From Armatimonadaceae bacterium (GTDB lineage Bacteria > Armatimonadota > Armatimonadia > Armatimonadales > Armatimonadaceae), in NCBI GenBank assembly GCA_030447685.1, contig JAUJOK010000001.1, positions 116,120 to 160,235 on the forward strand: a DNA stretch of 44,116 bases. Reading direction: 5' to 3'. The notes beneath the pieces are model-generated. The model did not search any database. It was not told the DNA's origin and saw nothing but the letters and a program-made list of their open reading frames with translations. The translations under genes were made by a program, and so were the position numbers. Below are positions 17,429 through 27,418 of the stretch, piece after piece (positions within the stretch are counted from its first letter, which is position 1; the number at the start of each line of letters is the position of its first letter).

Positions 17429-18631
17429 ATGCCGGAGATATTCGATGTCATCATTGTGGGCGCGGGGCCAGGCGGAGCGACCACAGCCTGGAAAGCGGCG
17501 GAAGGGGGCGCGAAGGTTCTGCTTTTGGAGCGCGCGCCACAACTTCCCCGTTACAAGCCCTGTGGGGGCGGCATTCCCGCCTCGGTCGCGCAGCATGTAG
17601 AGGGTCTCGACCCCGCCGAGTTCGCCGATCTTTCCATCACGCACCTGCGCCACTCCTGGAAAGGCAAAGACCCGGTTCTCGCCCCCATGGCGACCGCTTC
17701 GGGCGCTCCCGCCGAGGTCTGGATGGTGCAGCGCCCCCGCTTCGACAGTCATCTGGTCGCCCGCGCCGAAGCCGCCGGTGCGACCGTGCGGACCGGCGTC
17801 AAAGTCGGCGGCATCGAGCGGGACAACAGCGGCGTGACGGTGCGCGCCGGGGACACCTCCTGGCGGGCGCGTTACGTGGTCGGCGCGGACGGTGCGAAGG
17901 GCGTGGTCGGAACCAGCGCCGGTCTGCGACTCAAGCGACGCTACGGGATCGCCCGCGAGATCGAAATACCTTTCCAGGACGGGATAGAAGACGGACGCTG
18001 GCATCCGCAGCTTGAGCCGAACGCCGCGTATCTGGATTACGGCACCGTAACCAACGGCTATGCCTGGATATTCCCGAAAAGAAACTGCCTGTCGGTGGGG
18101 GCGGGAATGCTGCTGCCCAAGCGCCCAACGCCCGAAGCCAATCGCGACATCGGCAATCTGCTCAAGCGCGCTATTGATTCGCTGCTCGCCTCGGTAAACC
18201 TGACGATTCCCGAAGGCGCGGACGCGCCGCGTCTCTGGGCGCACCCCATCCCCTTCTGGACCGGCGCGGAGCCGCTCGCGACGGCGGATAATCGCGCGCT
18301 GCTGGTCGGCGACGCTGCCGGGGTGGTGCAGCCGATGTTCGGCGAAGGCATTCAGTATGCACTGCGAACCGGCGACCTGGCCGCCCGATGCCTCCTGTCC
18401 AACGACGTTGCTGCCTATACGGATCACGTCCGCGAACTTTTCGCCGATGAGTTCGACGCCGCCGCGCGCGTGGGCCGCGTGTTCCACAAAGCCCCATTTT
18501 TGTCCTACCGGCTGGGTGTCAAGAACCCGCGCGGTACCGCGCTTGTGGGCCGCCTGATGGCCGGGGAAGCGTCGCGGGCCCACCTGGAGCAGCGCCTGTA
18601 CGAACGCCTCAAAAATCCCCTGCGCCGATAG
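17429..18631 (+). CDS. Geranylgeranyl-reductase-type FAD-dependent oxidoreductase
   Basis: 400 residues. An N-terminal Rossmann FAD site (VIIVGAGPGGATTAWKAAEG, residues 7-26), LLLERAPQLPRYKPCGGGIP matching the YKxCGGG motif of geranylgeranyl reductases, and ALLVGDAAGVVQPMFGEGI, the second FAD-binding GD motif, near residue 290. The family reduces double bonds in prenyl chains (chlorophyll, tocopherol, menaquinone or archaeal-type lipids) with NAD(P)H. There are no photosynthesis genes here, so a quinone, carotenoid or membrane-lipid prenyl substrate is more likely (inference). ATG 17429 is chosen because the FAD motif follows directly; an earlier TTG at 17390 would start inside the promoter. 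Confidence 0.87.
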   Translation: MPEIFDVIIVGAGPGGATTAWKAAEGGAKVLLLERAPQLPRYKPCGGGIPASVAQHVEGLDPAEFADLSITHLRHSWKGKDPVLAPMATASGAPAEVWMVQRPRFDSHLVARAEAAGATVRTGVKVGGIERDNSGVTVRAGDTSWRARYVVGADGAKGVVGTSAGLRLKRRYGIAREIEIPFQDGIEDGRWHPQLEPNAAYLDYGTVTNGYAWIFPKRNCLSVGAGMLLPKRPTPEANRDIGNLLKRAIDSLLASVNLTIPEGADAPRLWAHPIPFWTGAEPLATADNRALLVGDAAGVVQPMFGEGIQYALRTGDLAARCLLSNDVAAYTDHVRELFADEFDAAARVGRVFHKAPFLSYRLGVKNPRGTALVGRLMAGEASRAHLEQRLYERLKNPLRR

Positions 18632-18863
18632 CTCCTGGGATAGAGTGCCTCGTAATTGTCCTGACAGACCGCACAAAGGCTGGGTGTCATCGGCTAAGAA
18701 TTTGGTACCTTTCACCGAATAAAGAGAGTTGCTGCGGAACCGCACTGCTCTGTGGGCCGCCGGTCAAAATGGCAGCATTCAGCGTACTATACCCCGACGT
18801 ACGGCATATAGATGCAGTGACCATCTCGAGGAGCGGCTCATTGCCGCTTCTGTACGAACCGTC

Positions 18864-19559
18864 TCAAAAACACACCCTCGCGAACCGCTGGCAAAGCTGG
18901 CCGAAGATCGTGTCAATGCGATAGCGCAGGATCATCAAGCCGCTGGTGGCGGGGTGCACGGTTTCCGTGCAGAGCAAGCTCTTGTTTGAGCCGGGGGAGA
19001 TAGTTGCGGTCTCCCAGCAGGTCGCCGCAGTAGCCATCGGATACAACCGACAGTTCCTGTTCGTTGCCGGGAGCAACATCGAAGCGGACAAGGACGCCGG
19101 GCCAGGCCACCTGGACATGCATCGGAAGCCGAAGAACGTTTGGCGCGCCACCTGGTCTTTCAAAGCCCGCTTGTCCCTGGAAGCGTTTGCAACGATAGGC
19201 GCGGGCGAAGCGGCAGACGGGCAAGGGGGCTGTCCACCAGGCTGAAGCCGGGGTCATGGGGCACTTGCTGGGCGATGTGCTGCCACAGGCGCTCCTTGAG
19301 CTTCCACAGGTTCGCCGCCTGCCTCAAAAGTAGTACGGTGGATGCGCCTGATGGTCGGGAAGAAATGACTGAAGTGGTGACGGAAGTAGACAAAGAGGGC
19401 TTTGTCCTGGCTGATGCCAAGGAAACTGCCCACGACTTCCATGGTGTTCGCTGTGTTAGGGCCGCGCTGGCGCAGGTTTTGGTTGTTGAGGCAGGTCTTC
19501 ATCGCGTCATCAATCTGGCAGAACACGGTACAATAAGCTGGTCCAAGTCCATGAGGCAC
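18864..19559 (-). pseudogene. Degraded IS982-like transposase
   Basis: No intact frame, but pieces in all three minus-strand frames join in order into one transposase. Near 19510-19355: IDDAMKTCLNNQNL and LGISQDKALFVYFRHHFSHF. Near 19340: LWKLKERLWQHI. Near 19240: SLVDS followed in the next frame by PLPVCRFARAYRCKRF, the IS982-type D-S-x-P-x-x-V-C motif with the first catalytic Asp. Then TFFGF, MHVQVAWPG, SDGYCGDLLGD with a second Asp, and RIDTIFGQL near the end. At least five frame changes and a truncated C-terminus show real decay rather than one error. I could not find terminal inverted repeats or a target duplication. The remaining intergenic sequence on either side (18632-18863 and 19560-19741) shows nothing else. 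Confidence 0.6.
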
Positions 19560-19741
19560 CTCAGAGTGGTTTGGTTGGCACCTCCATTCTGAAGCCTGTG
19601 GACTTGGACTGCAACTATCAAAGAAACTTGCACATCGGGTTAGTTAGTTTGCGTTGTGACGTGCCAGTCAAGGCATACAATACATGGTAACGCACGCAAT
19701 AGCTATCATCCGAACTGAATTAGAAGGAGGTTTCATTAACA

Positions 19742-20431
19742 TTGCAGCCGATCAACGAGCGATATTTGGCTGATCTGGACAGGCACCTTAAGCCGCATCT
19801 GCTTCACGGAAGATGGGCACCTGTATTCCTCATCACAGGACTACTTGTCGTGGTGAGCATTTTCCTGTTCCTTACGGCCCGAGCCAATAACTTCTGGCAA
19901 GCTACTTCCATCCTGGCGGCACTTGTTTTCACCTTTTGTGCTATCCGGTTTACGACGCTGTACCGGAAACGGCGTCCCATCGCTGAGCATGGCATTCCCG
20001 TCAAGGCTGTCCTGAACCAAGCTAATCGCTTGATGTTCAATAAAGGCTTCGGTGAAGCGCCCTGCTTGGTTCTATTCTCCTTTGATGAGCAACTCAATCA
20101 AGACCCTACGTACCTGTTGAATCTATCAGAGAAAGCGTCTTCGCTCAAAGGGCAAACGCCGCAGGATGCCGACCTGCGGGCGGTCGCCGACATTGTTACC
20201 AAGGAAAAGGCGGTATATGGTCGCCGCCGCCAGTTGCCTAAGTCCTTCACTGGTAACGCAACTGTTTATGCTGCCGACCTGTATATTGAAAGCAAATATC
20301 TGCGTGAGGGGCGCTTGACGGAGCAGGATCGCGTTCTTTTGTGTCTTGCAGAACCAGGCGAACAAGGGGCATTAGAACTCGTACCGTGGTGGATAACACA
20401 AGAGCAGTTCGCTGGCACAAGTCCAATCTAA
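19742..20431 (+). CDS. Two-helix membrane protein of unknown function
   Basis: 229 residues from a TTG at 19742 with AAGGAGG 11 bases upstream. Two membrane helices, about residues 27-47 (VFLITGLLVVVSIFLFLTA) and 51-70, are followed by a cytoplasmic domain of about 155 residues. That domain has a strand-helix pattern around GIPVKAVLNQANRLMF, APCLVLFSFDEQL and a C-terminal ALELVPWWITQEQF. I do not recognise the family with certainty. The gene lies between a dead transposase and a P-loop kinase, in a stretch of lower GC and less biased codon use than the metabolic genes to the right, so it may be accessory DNA. Confidence 0.6.
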   Translation: MQPINERYLADLDRHLKPHLLHGRWAPVFLITGLLVVVSIFLFLTARANNFWQATSILAALVFTFCAIRFTTLYRKRRPIAEHGIPVKAVLNQANRLMFNKGFGEAPCLVLFSFDEQLNQDPTYLLNLSEKASSLKGQTPQDADLRAVADIVTKEKAVYGRRRQLPKSFTGNATVYAADLYIESKYLREGRLTEQDRVLLCLAEPGEQGALELVPWWITQEQFAGTSPI

Positions 20432-20524
20432 CTATCCCTTCCACCGGACGCGCAAGCAGCCGATGTGCGCCTCACGTAGTCCGCATCTTCGCGCGGGTGA
20501 AGCGAGGGCGTTCGGCAGCCCAAT

Positions 20525-21079
20525 ATGGCGATTACACCATCCATGAATAAACCGTTGCTGATAGTCGTCACCGGGCGTCCCGGCTCCGGGAAGACGACAC
20601 TGGCCCATGCCCTGGCGAAAGAAGTCCATTGTCCGGCATTTTGCCGCGATGAGTTCAAAGAAGGATTCGTCAATACCGTAAACGGCAGCCACGACGCGCT
20701 CGGCAGTGACGTGAACCGGCAAATCTACGAAACGTTCTTTCAGGCCGTAGAATGGATGATTTCCAAGGAAATCAGTCTGGTTGTTGAAGCGGCATTTCAG
20801 CACAAACTCTGGGCACCAAAGCTTGAGCCTCTCCAGGACTTATCCCGGATGTCGATAGTGATCTGCACCATCGATCCGCTTCTGGCAAGATCGCGCTTTA
20901 CGGAAAGGTGCCTGGCGGATTCGACCCGCGAGCGTTTTCATGGTGATCGGACTGTCTCTGCAGCTATCGCAGACTACGATCCGCTCCGATTGTCCACTCC
21001 GACACTGCATGTTGATACAACGGGCGGGTACCGCCCCGGTATGGAAGAGATCGTCTCCTTTGTGATGCGGTCAACATAG
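20525..21079 (+). CDS. AAA_33-type P-loop kinase/ATPase
   Basis: 184 residues with a Walker A motif GRPGSGKTTLA near residues 18-28, a downstream CRDEFKEGF segment where these proteins bind their phosphate acceptor, a second strand ending SLVVEAAF, and LLARSRFTERCLAD as the arginine-rich lid. This is the compact layout of AAA_33 small-molecule or RNA kinases (chloramphenicol phosphotransferase, gluconate kinase and similar). The substrate cannot be read from sequence. The start could be ATG 20525 or 20543; neither has a good ribosome site. It follows the unknown membrane protein in the same direction with a gap of about 90 bases. Confidence 0.75.
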   Translation: MAITPSMNKPLLIVVTGRPGSGKTTLAHALAKEVHCPAFCRDEFKEGFVNTVNGSHDALGSDVNRQIYETFFQAVEWMISKEISLVVEAAFQHKLWAPKLEPLQDLSRMSIVICTIDPLLARSRFTERCLADSTRERFHGDRTVSAAIADYDPLRLSTPTLHVDTTGGYRPGMEEIVSFVMRST

Positions 21080-21183
21080 CGCCTTATGAGACTTTCAGGC
21101 TGGGAGCAGGAATCGGAACGCGGCAGGAGAACGCTTCTTTCGGCGCGAACGTAGTCCCATCAATCATCGTTGATGGAGAAGCT

Positions 21184-23379
21184 ATGGCTCCCCTTTTGCC
21201 CACATCGGATTTCTATGCCCATCATAGCCCTTTCGGGGCCTTTGCCTCTTTTACGGTCGGTCGTCACGGCAAAAAGGGTGGTTTCGGACTGGAATTGGCG
21301 GGTCCGGCGGAACAGGACGTGTATATTGCGCTGGCGCGTCCCGGCAAAGGCGTCCGCGCCCTGCCCTTCTATGCGGGTGCGCAAAGCGGCGGCGCGGAGG
21401 CCTATACCGGCGAAGCGTCGTCAAAAGGCGCTCCTACCCTGGGCTGGCAGGCTTTCGGTGAGAACGAGATTCAGCGCGCAATGGGCTGGGCGTCCGATAC
21501 GTGGACGGCGGGCGGCGGCGAAGTTACTTTCCGGCTGCTGACGCCGTTCGGCCCGGTCCCGGAGCCGGAAACACTGGACGACGATTCGCTGCGCCGCCAC
21601 ATCTGCCCGGCGATTTTCGCGGAGCTTACGCTGGACAACACCGGCAGCGACGATGAAGCCTTTCTTTTCTTTGGTGTCGGCGCGAGCAACCCGCTGCGCC
21701 CTCTTTCCGATGCCACCAACGGGCAGCTTAAAGGCATCGCGCACGAAACCAACTGGGGCTTCGCAGTTGTGCCGGACGGCGGCGGCGCGGAAGACGATGT
21801 CCGCGAAACGATGAGTTGGGGAATCATCGAAGCGGTCGCCAGAGCCTCCTCGGATACCGCGCCGCCGCTGCATCGGCTGGCAAACCGGGGCGGCGTGCTG
21901 CTGCGTGTCGCTCCCGGTCAGGTTCGCACCTTCACCCTGGCGCTCGGCTTTTATCGGGGCGGAATCGTCACATCGGGCATCGCCGCGTCGTACCTGTATT
22001 CGCGGCTGTTCCCCGGTCTGGAATCGGTGCTGACGCATGCCGTTCAGCATGCCGAGGAGTTCAAGGCGCTGGCCGCCGCGCGCGATACGGAACTGGATGC
22101 CGCTCCCCTGAACGACGAGCGCAAGTTCCTGCTCGCCCACGCCACCCACTCGTACCACGGCTCCACGCAGCTTCTGCACGACGAAGGCAGCCTGATGGCG
22201 CAGGCCGGAAAGCATCGCCCGCTCTGGGTGGTGAACGAAGGCGAATACCGCATGCTCAACACCTTCGACCTGACCGTGGATCACGCTTTCTTCGAGATGC
22301 GCTACCACCCGTGGACGCTGCGTAACACGCTCGACCTGTTCGTGGATCGCTACGGCTACACGGACGATGTTCAGGATGCCACCGCTCCGGACCGACCCCA
22401 CTTCGCCGGCGGCATCTCCTTCACCCACGATATGGGCGTCGCCAATCAGTTTTCGCCGCCGGGTTATTCGTCCTATGAGCGTTCCGACCTGTCCGACTGC
22501 TTTTCGTATATGACCCAGGAGCAGCTTTGCAACTGGTGCCTCAGCGCCGCCGTGTACGCGCTCCCCGGCGATACGTCGTGGCTTTCGTCACGCCGGCCAA
22601 TCCTCCTCGCCTGCCTCGAAAGCCTGATAAATCGTGATGGCCCCGACCGTGACGGCATTATGTCGCTGGATGCGGCGCGCTGCCGCGTGGGCCAGGAGAT
22701 AACGACCTATGACTCCCTCGACGCTTCATTAGGGCAGGCGCGCGCCAATGCCTACCTGGCCGTGAAGACCTGGGCTACCTATCTTGCCCTGGCCCGCTGC
22801 TTTGAGGCCGTGGGAAACGCAGACGAGCAGGCCGCGACGGCACGCGAGCAGGCAGGTCGCGCCGCCCGCGCCGTTGCGGCGCAATGGGATCGGGAAAACA
22901 GCTTCCTGCCTGCCGTGTTCGAGCCGGGCAATGAGGGCAACGGGTCGCGCATCATCCCGGCCATCGAAGGGCTGGTTTTTCCCTATGTGCTGGGCGACCG
23001 GGACGACGTATCACCCGACGGCCAGTACGGGGAGATGGTGCGTCTTCTGCGGCGGCACCTGGATACCGTTCTGGTTCCCGGCGTCTGCGTGGACTCGGTT
23101 TCGGGCGGCTTCAAGATGTCCTCCACGTCCGAAAACACCTGGATGAGCAAAATCTTCCTGTCGCAGTTTGTCGCTGAGCAGGTTCTGGGCGTGCCGCTGT
23201 CACCATCCTTTGATGCCGCGCACGCCCGCTGGCAGCGCGAGGGCCGGAGCCGCGACTTCGCCTTTACCGACCAGGTACGCTCGACGGACGGTTACGACCT
23301 CGGATCACGCTACTACCCGCGCGGCGTGACGGCGATTTTATGGCTGGACGCAAACGCCGCGCCCGCGCAGGGAGCGTAA
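21184..23379 (+). CDS. Glycoside hydrolase family 52 beta-xylosidase
   Basis: 731 residues, close to the usual GH52 length. The N-terminus YAHHSPFGAFASFTVG is a GH52 hallmark. WVVNEGEYRMLNTFDLTVD (348-366) holds the nucleophile glutamate (Glu352 or 354), and GQEITTYDSLD (504-514) holds the acid/base aspartate (Asp511), equivalent to Asp495 of the Geobacillus enzyme. GH52 enzymes are retaining beta-xylosidases that release xylose from xylo-oligosaccharides. There is no signal peptide, so the enzyme is cytoplasmic and its substrate must be imported. GGAG sits seven bases before the ATG. The exported nitrilase-like gene begins two bases after its stop, so they form an operon. GH52 is a small family, mostly from Bacillales. 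Confidence 0.92.
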   Translation: MAPLLPTSDFYAHHSPFGAFASFTVGRHGKKGGFGLELAGPAEQDVYIALARPGKGVRALPFYAGAQSGGAEAYTGEASSKGAPTLGWQAFGENEIQRAMGWASDTWTAGGGEVTFRLLTPFGPVPEPETLDDDSLRRHICPAIFAELTLDNTGSDDEAFLFFGVGASNPLRPLSDATNGQLKGIAHETNWGFAVVPDGGGAEDDVRETMSWGIIEAVARASSDTAPPLHRLANRGGVLLRVAPGQVRTFTLALGFYRGGIVTSGIAASYLYSRLFPGLESVLTHAVQHAEEFKALAAARDTELDAAPLNDERKFLLAHATHSYHGSTQLLHDEGSLMAQAGKHRPLWVVNEGEYRMLNTFDLTVDHAFFEMRYHPWTLRNTLDLFVDRYGYTDDVQDATAPDRPHFAGGISFTHDMGVANQFSPPGYSSYERSDLSDCFSYMTQEQLCNWCLSAAVYALPGDTSWLSSRRPILLACLESLINRDGPDRDGIMSLDAARCRVGQEITTYDSLDASLGQARANAYLAVKTWATYLALARCFEAVGNADEQAATAREQAGRAARAVAAQWDRENSFLPAVFEPGNEGNGSRIIPAIEGLVFPYVLGDRDDVSPDGQYGEMVRLLRRHLDTVLVPGVCVDSVSGGFKMSSTSENTWMSKIFLSQFVAEQVLGVPLSPSFDAAHARWQREGRSRDFAFTDQVRSTDGYDLGSRYYPRGVTAILWLDANAAPAQGA

Positions 23380-23381
23380 CG

Positions 23382-24737
23382 ATGTTTTTCAAAGCGGCGG
23401 CGACGGTAACGATTTTCGCGGCGGCGTGCTTCGGATGCGCCGCTGCTGTCGAAGGAGCGGAACCAGTGACAAGCCTTGCCGATTTTCAGGACTTCACAGC
23501 GGGCAAAGGGGCCGCGCCCGACGGCTGGGAAACGTGGTCGCCGCGCACGGAGATCGCGCCGCAGTTCTCCATAGATACGGCGGTGGGTCGAAAATCCGCC
23601 GGGGGAACGGCAAACGGCGGCTCGCTGAAGATCACCGGCACCAGCCCGGCGGCGTTCGGCTGCTGGCGGCGGCAGGTGGACGGCATTGCTGCCGGGCGCG
23701 ATTACCGCTTCCTCGCCCATTACCGGACGCAGAACGTCGCCCATGAGCGGCGCAGCGTGGCTGCCCGGCTCGAATGGCTGGACGCGGACGGGCAGCGCGT
23801 TCGCCCGCCGGACTACATGCTCGACACCAAAAAGCAGGGCGAATGGACAACGGTGGAGCATACCCTGACCGCGCCGGAAAAGGCGCGCAGCGTGCGTATC
23901 GAGCTTTCGCTGGGCTGGTGCGCCGGTGGCGCGGTCTGGTGGGATGACATTAGCCTGAACGAAGCGTCGTCGCCGCGCCGCCGTGTCGTGCGGGCGATGA
24001 CGGTTTATGAGCGCCCGCAAAACACGAAATCCGCGGAGGAGAGTGTCGCCCGATTCTGCCGCGCCATCGAAGCATCGGCGGCGGCGGAGAAGCCGGACAT
24101 CATCTGTCTGCCCGAAGGTATCACGGTGGTCGGCAACGGCAAAAGCTACGCCGAGGTCAGCGAATCCATTCCCGGCCCGACCACGCGCACGCTCGGCGCA
24201 TTGGCAAAAAAGCATCGCGCCTATATCGTCGGCGGTATCTATGAGCGCGTCGGCGGCACGGTTTATAACACGGCTGTTCTTATCGGGCGCGACGGCGAGG
24301 TCAAGGGAACGTATCGTAAAACCCATCTGCCGCGCGAAGAAGTGGAGGCGGGCCTGACCCCCGGCGACGCCTACCCCGTCTTCGATACCGATTTCGGCAA
24401 AGTCGGCGTGCTGATCTGCTGGGACGTGCAGTTCCCGGAACCGGCCCGCGCGATGGCTTTACAAGGCGCGGAGGTGCTCTTATTGCCGATATGGGGCGGA
24501 AGCGACGTGCTGGCGCGGGCGCGGGCTATAGAAAACCATGTCTTCCTGATTTCGTCCAGCTACGACATGAAGACTTTTATCGTCGATCCCGCAGGCAGCG
24601 TGCTGGCCGAGGCGACGAAAGAGCAGCCGGTCGTCGTGACGGACCTCCACCTCGACCGCAAGATCGTGCAGCCCTGGCTGGGCGATATGAAGCCGCGCAC
24701 CTGGAAAGAGCGCCGCCCTGACATTCCCGTGCCGTGA
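23382..24737 (+). CDS. Exported carbon-nitrogen hydrolase with N-terminal carbohydrate-binding-like domain
   Basis: 451 residues from the ATG at 23382, two bases after the GH52 stop, with GGGAG just before it. A signal peptide (TVTIFAAACFGCAAAVEGAE) has a cysteine that could be a lipoprotein site. Residues about 35-195 form a beta-sandwich resembling galactose-binding/CBM modules, ending in VWWDDISL. The nitrilase domain follows with the catalytic triad Glu (ICLPEGI), Lys (YRKTHLPREE) and Cys (VLICWDVQFPE). Nitrilase-superfamily enzymes cleave amides or nitriles. A secreted form with a sugar-binding-type module beside a xylosidase suggests an amide-bearing sugar or glycoconjugate substrate, but that is inference. 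Confidence 0.82.
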   Translation: MFFKAAATVTIFAAACFGCAAAVEGAEPVTSLADFQDFTAGKGAAPDGWETWSPRTEIAPQFSIDTAVGRKSAGGTANGGSLKITGTSPAAFGCWRRQVDGIAAGRDYRFLAHYRTQNVAHERRSVAARLEWLDADGQRVRPPDYMLDTKKQGEWTTVEHTLTAPEKARSVRIELSLGWCAGGAVWWDDISLNEASSPRRRVVRAMTVYERPQNTKSAEESVARFCRAIEASAAAEKPDIICLPEGITVVGNGKSYAEVSESIPGPTTRTLGALAKKHRAYIVGGIYERVGGTVYNTAVLIGRDGEVKGTYRKTHLPREEVEAGLTPGDAYPVFDTDFGKVGVLICWDVQFPEPARAMALQGAEVLLLPIWGGSDVLARARAIENHVFLISSSYDMKTFIVDPAGSVLAEATKEQPVVVTDLHLDRKIVQPWLGDMKPRTWKERRPDIPVP

Positions 24738-24773
24738 AACGCGCCTTCGCAGAAAGTGTAGGGAACCTGCCGC

Positions 24774-27371
24774 ATGCCCGGTCTTAAATCTCGTCTTCCT
24801 CTGCCTCCTGCAATAACCCTGCTGCTCCTTCCCGGTATCGCCCTTGCTGGTATTGCTCAGGTAACAGCGCCGCGCGGGGAACGGCGCACGATGGGCGAGC
24901 AGACGGACGGCAGCTATCTGGTTTCCAGCAACCAGGCGGTGTCCCCTATCGGCACGGTGCGGCGCATTGAGGGGGCGCGGCCCAAAGACGCGGCGCTGTC
25001 ACCGGACGGGAAGAAGCTGGCTGTTCTGACGCAAAGCCGGGTGGTTTTGTTTTCCGCCGACGGGACCCTCCAGGGGGCAGTCCCGCTTCCGGCGGGGCCG
25101 CTGGGCATTACCTGGGCACCGGATGGCTCCACTGTCTACGCCGCAATGGCCGGGGGGCGCGTCGCTCGCCTCGTTTCCGTCGGTGACGGCTGGAAAAAGG
25201 ACGCCGAACTGACGGTGGACATACCTGCACCGAGCGGCGCGGGCACCGGCGACCAATCCACAGGACAGACCGCGCCGCCGCGAGACCCCCAGACGGCGGG
25301 GCTGGCCGTTGCGCCTGACGGAAAGCGGCTGTACGTCGCGCTGGGCATCCGCAACGCCGTTGCCGTGCTGGGCCTTCCCGAAGGTAAAGCAATCGGCTCC
25401 GCGCCCGTAGGCGTCGCGCCGTACCGAATACGCCTTTCCCCGGATGGCCGCACGCTGTTCGTCGCCAATCGCGGCGGGCGTGCCGCGCGGAACGCGGAGC
25501 CGAGCGCACTTTCGGCGGGCACGCCGGTACGGGTGGACCCGCGAACGGATGCCGCCCTGCGCGGCAGCATCTCCTTCGTGGACACGGGGGCGATGACGGC
25601 GACGCACATCGAGGCGGGACGCCAGCCATCGGGCATGACGGTTTCCCGTGATGGCGGCACGCTCTATGTCGCGAACTCGGATGAGGACACCGTATCGGTG
25701 GTGGACGTGCGGGCGCGGCGCGTAGCGCGTACCTTCTCCGTCCGCCCCCCGACGACCCCGGCTTCAGCCGTAAATCCCGACCGATGTCGCCCTGTCCGCA
25801 GACGGCAGAACGCTGTATATCACCTGCGGCGGCGGGAATGCCGTGGCCGTTGTTTCGCTGCCGGAGGGGCGCATCCGGGGCTATCTACCCACCGGCTGGT
25901 TCCCCATCGCCCTTGCTGAGCGCGCCGGGCAGATCTTCGTGGCCAGCAGTAAGGGTTTTGGCTCCGCATCGTGCGCCCCAACGGGGGATAAACGTCCACG
26001 GTACGGTCGGCACGGTGCAGTTTATCTCCCCGGAAGCGCAAAAAGATATTGCCGCTCATACCCGCCGTGTCGCCGCGAACAACCGCTGGAGCAAGGGAAC
26101 CGCGCGCCCGCAAAGGCGTCACCCTCGCTCCCGTCCCCGAGCGCGTCGGCGAACCGTCTCTGTTCAAGCACGTCGTCTATATCATCAAGGAAAACCAGAC
26201 CTACGACAGCATTATGGGCGATATGCCGGAGGGCAACGGGGACAAATCGCTGTGCCTGTTCCCGGAAGAGGTGACGCCGAACCACCACGCGCTGGCGCGC
26301 AGTGGACGCTGCTGGACAATACGTATACCAGCGGCGCGAACTCCGCCGACGGCCACCAGTGGACGGTATCGGCGACCGCAGACGGTTATATCGAGCAGAA
26401 CTATTCGGCCAACGCCCGCAGCTACCCCTACGACGGCGGCGACCCGCTCGCCTACTCCCCGGAAGGCTTCCTCTGGACTTCCGCCGTCCGGGCAGGCAAA
26501 ACGGTTCGCGTCTACGGCGAGTTCGTGAACAAGCCCAAAGTGGTGGATAGGCAGACGGGGAAGCGACCCACGTGGACGGAGCTTTGGCAGGACTATCAGG
26601 CAAAGGGTAACAAGTACGAGATAACCGCCGACACGGATAACGCCGCGCTGAAACCGCACCTGCACCCCCGCTACATCGGCTTCCCCTCCATCGTCTCCGA
26701 CCAGTGGCGCGCCGACCAGTTCCTCGCCGATTTAACCGACTTCGAAAAAACGGGCAAAATGCCCCATCTGTCCATTCTGCTTCTGCCTAACGACCACACG
26801 ATGGGCACCTCCCCAGAGCGCCCACCCCCGCGCCGCCGCCGTCGCCGACAACGACCTGGCCCTGGGGCGCATCATCGAGGGGCTGACGAGGTCACGCTTC
26901 TGGAAAGACATGCTGATTCTGGTGATCGAGGACGACTCGCAGCTTGGCCTTGATCATGTGGACGGCCACCGCACCACGGCCTTCTGTATTTCTCCGTACA
27001 CCCGGCGCGGCGCGGTCGTCAGCGAGCCATACAATCACACGTCGTTTATACGGACGATGGGCCTGGTGCTGGGTTTCCCGGCGATGAACCGCTTCGACCG
27101 CACCGCCACCCCAATGACCGCCTGCTTTACCACCCAGGCCGACCTGCGCTCCTACACGCACCGTCCCAACCGTATCCCGCTCGACGAGATGAACCCACCC
27201 GCCTCAGCCCTACGCGGCGAAGCGCGCCGCCTCGCCGAAGCCTCCGACAAACTGGACTGGTCGGACGTAGACCGCGCTCATGCCGCCACGGTCGCGCAGG
27301 CCGTCTGGTCCGTGCAACGCCCCGGTGTCCCCTTCCCCTGGCATTCGTTCCGCGCCAATAAAGACGATTAG
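24774..27371 (+). pseudogene. YncE-type beta-propeller / phosphoesterase fusion, about five frameshifts
   Basis: One long gene read in pieces. Frame 1 (24774 to about 25780) encodes a signal peptide and a seven-bladed propeller with repeats such as LSPDGKKLAVLTQS, VAPDGKRLYVALG and VSRDGGTLYVANSDEDTVSV. The continuation moves frame near 25780, 25975, 26100, 26300 and 26815. Later pieces carry FKHVVYIIKENQTYDSIMGD, EEVTPNHHALAR, WTLLDNTYTSGANSADGHQW, LLPNDHTMGTSPE and LILVIEDDSQLGLDHVDGHR, the metal-binding motifs of the alkaline-phosphatase-like phosphoesterase. Together they match the exported bifunctional YncE/phosphoesterase family at full length. At 26300 one missing C restores the frame. 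The domains are otherwise well conserved, so sequencing indels are at least as likely as true inactivation. Confidence 0.75.
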
Positions 27372-27418
27372 GCGAAAAATTCTGAGGCGCATGGAGGGTG
27401 GTGAGAGGCGACAAACGT

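Noticed and set aside
17132..18745. 537-codon minus-strand frame opposite the flavoprotein gene
   Set aside because: Antisense shadow of a well-identified reductase; no domain.
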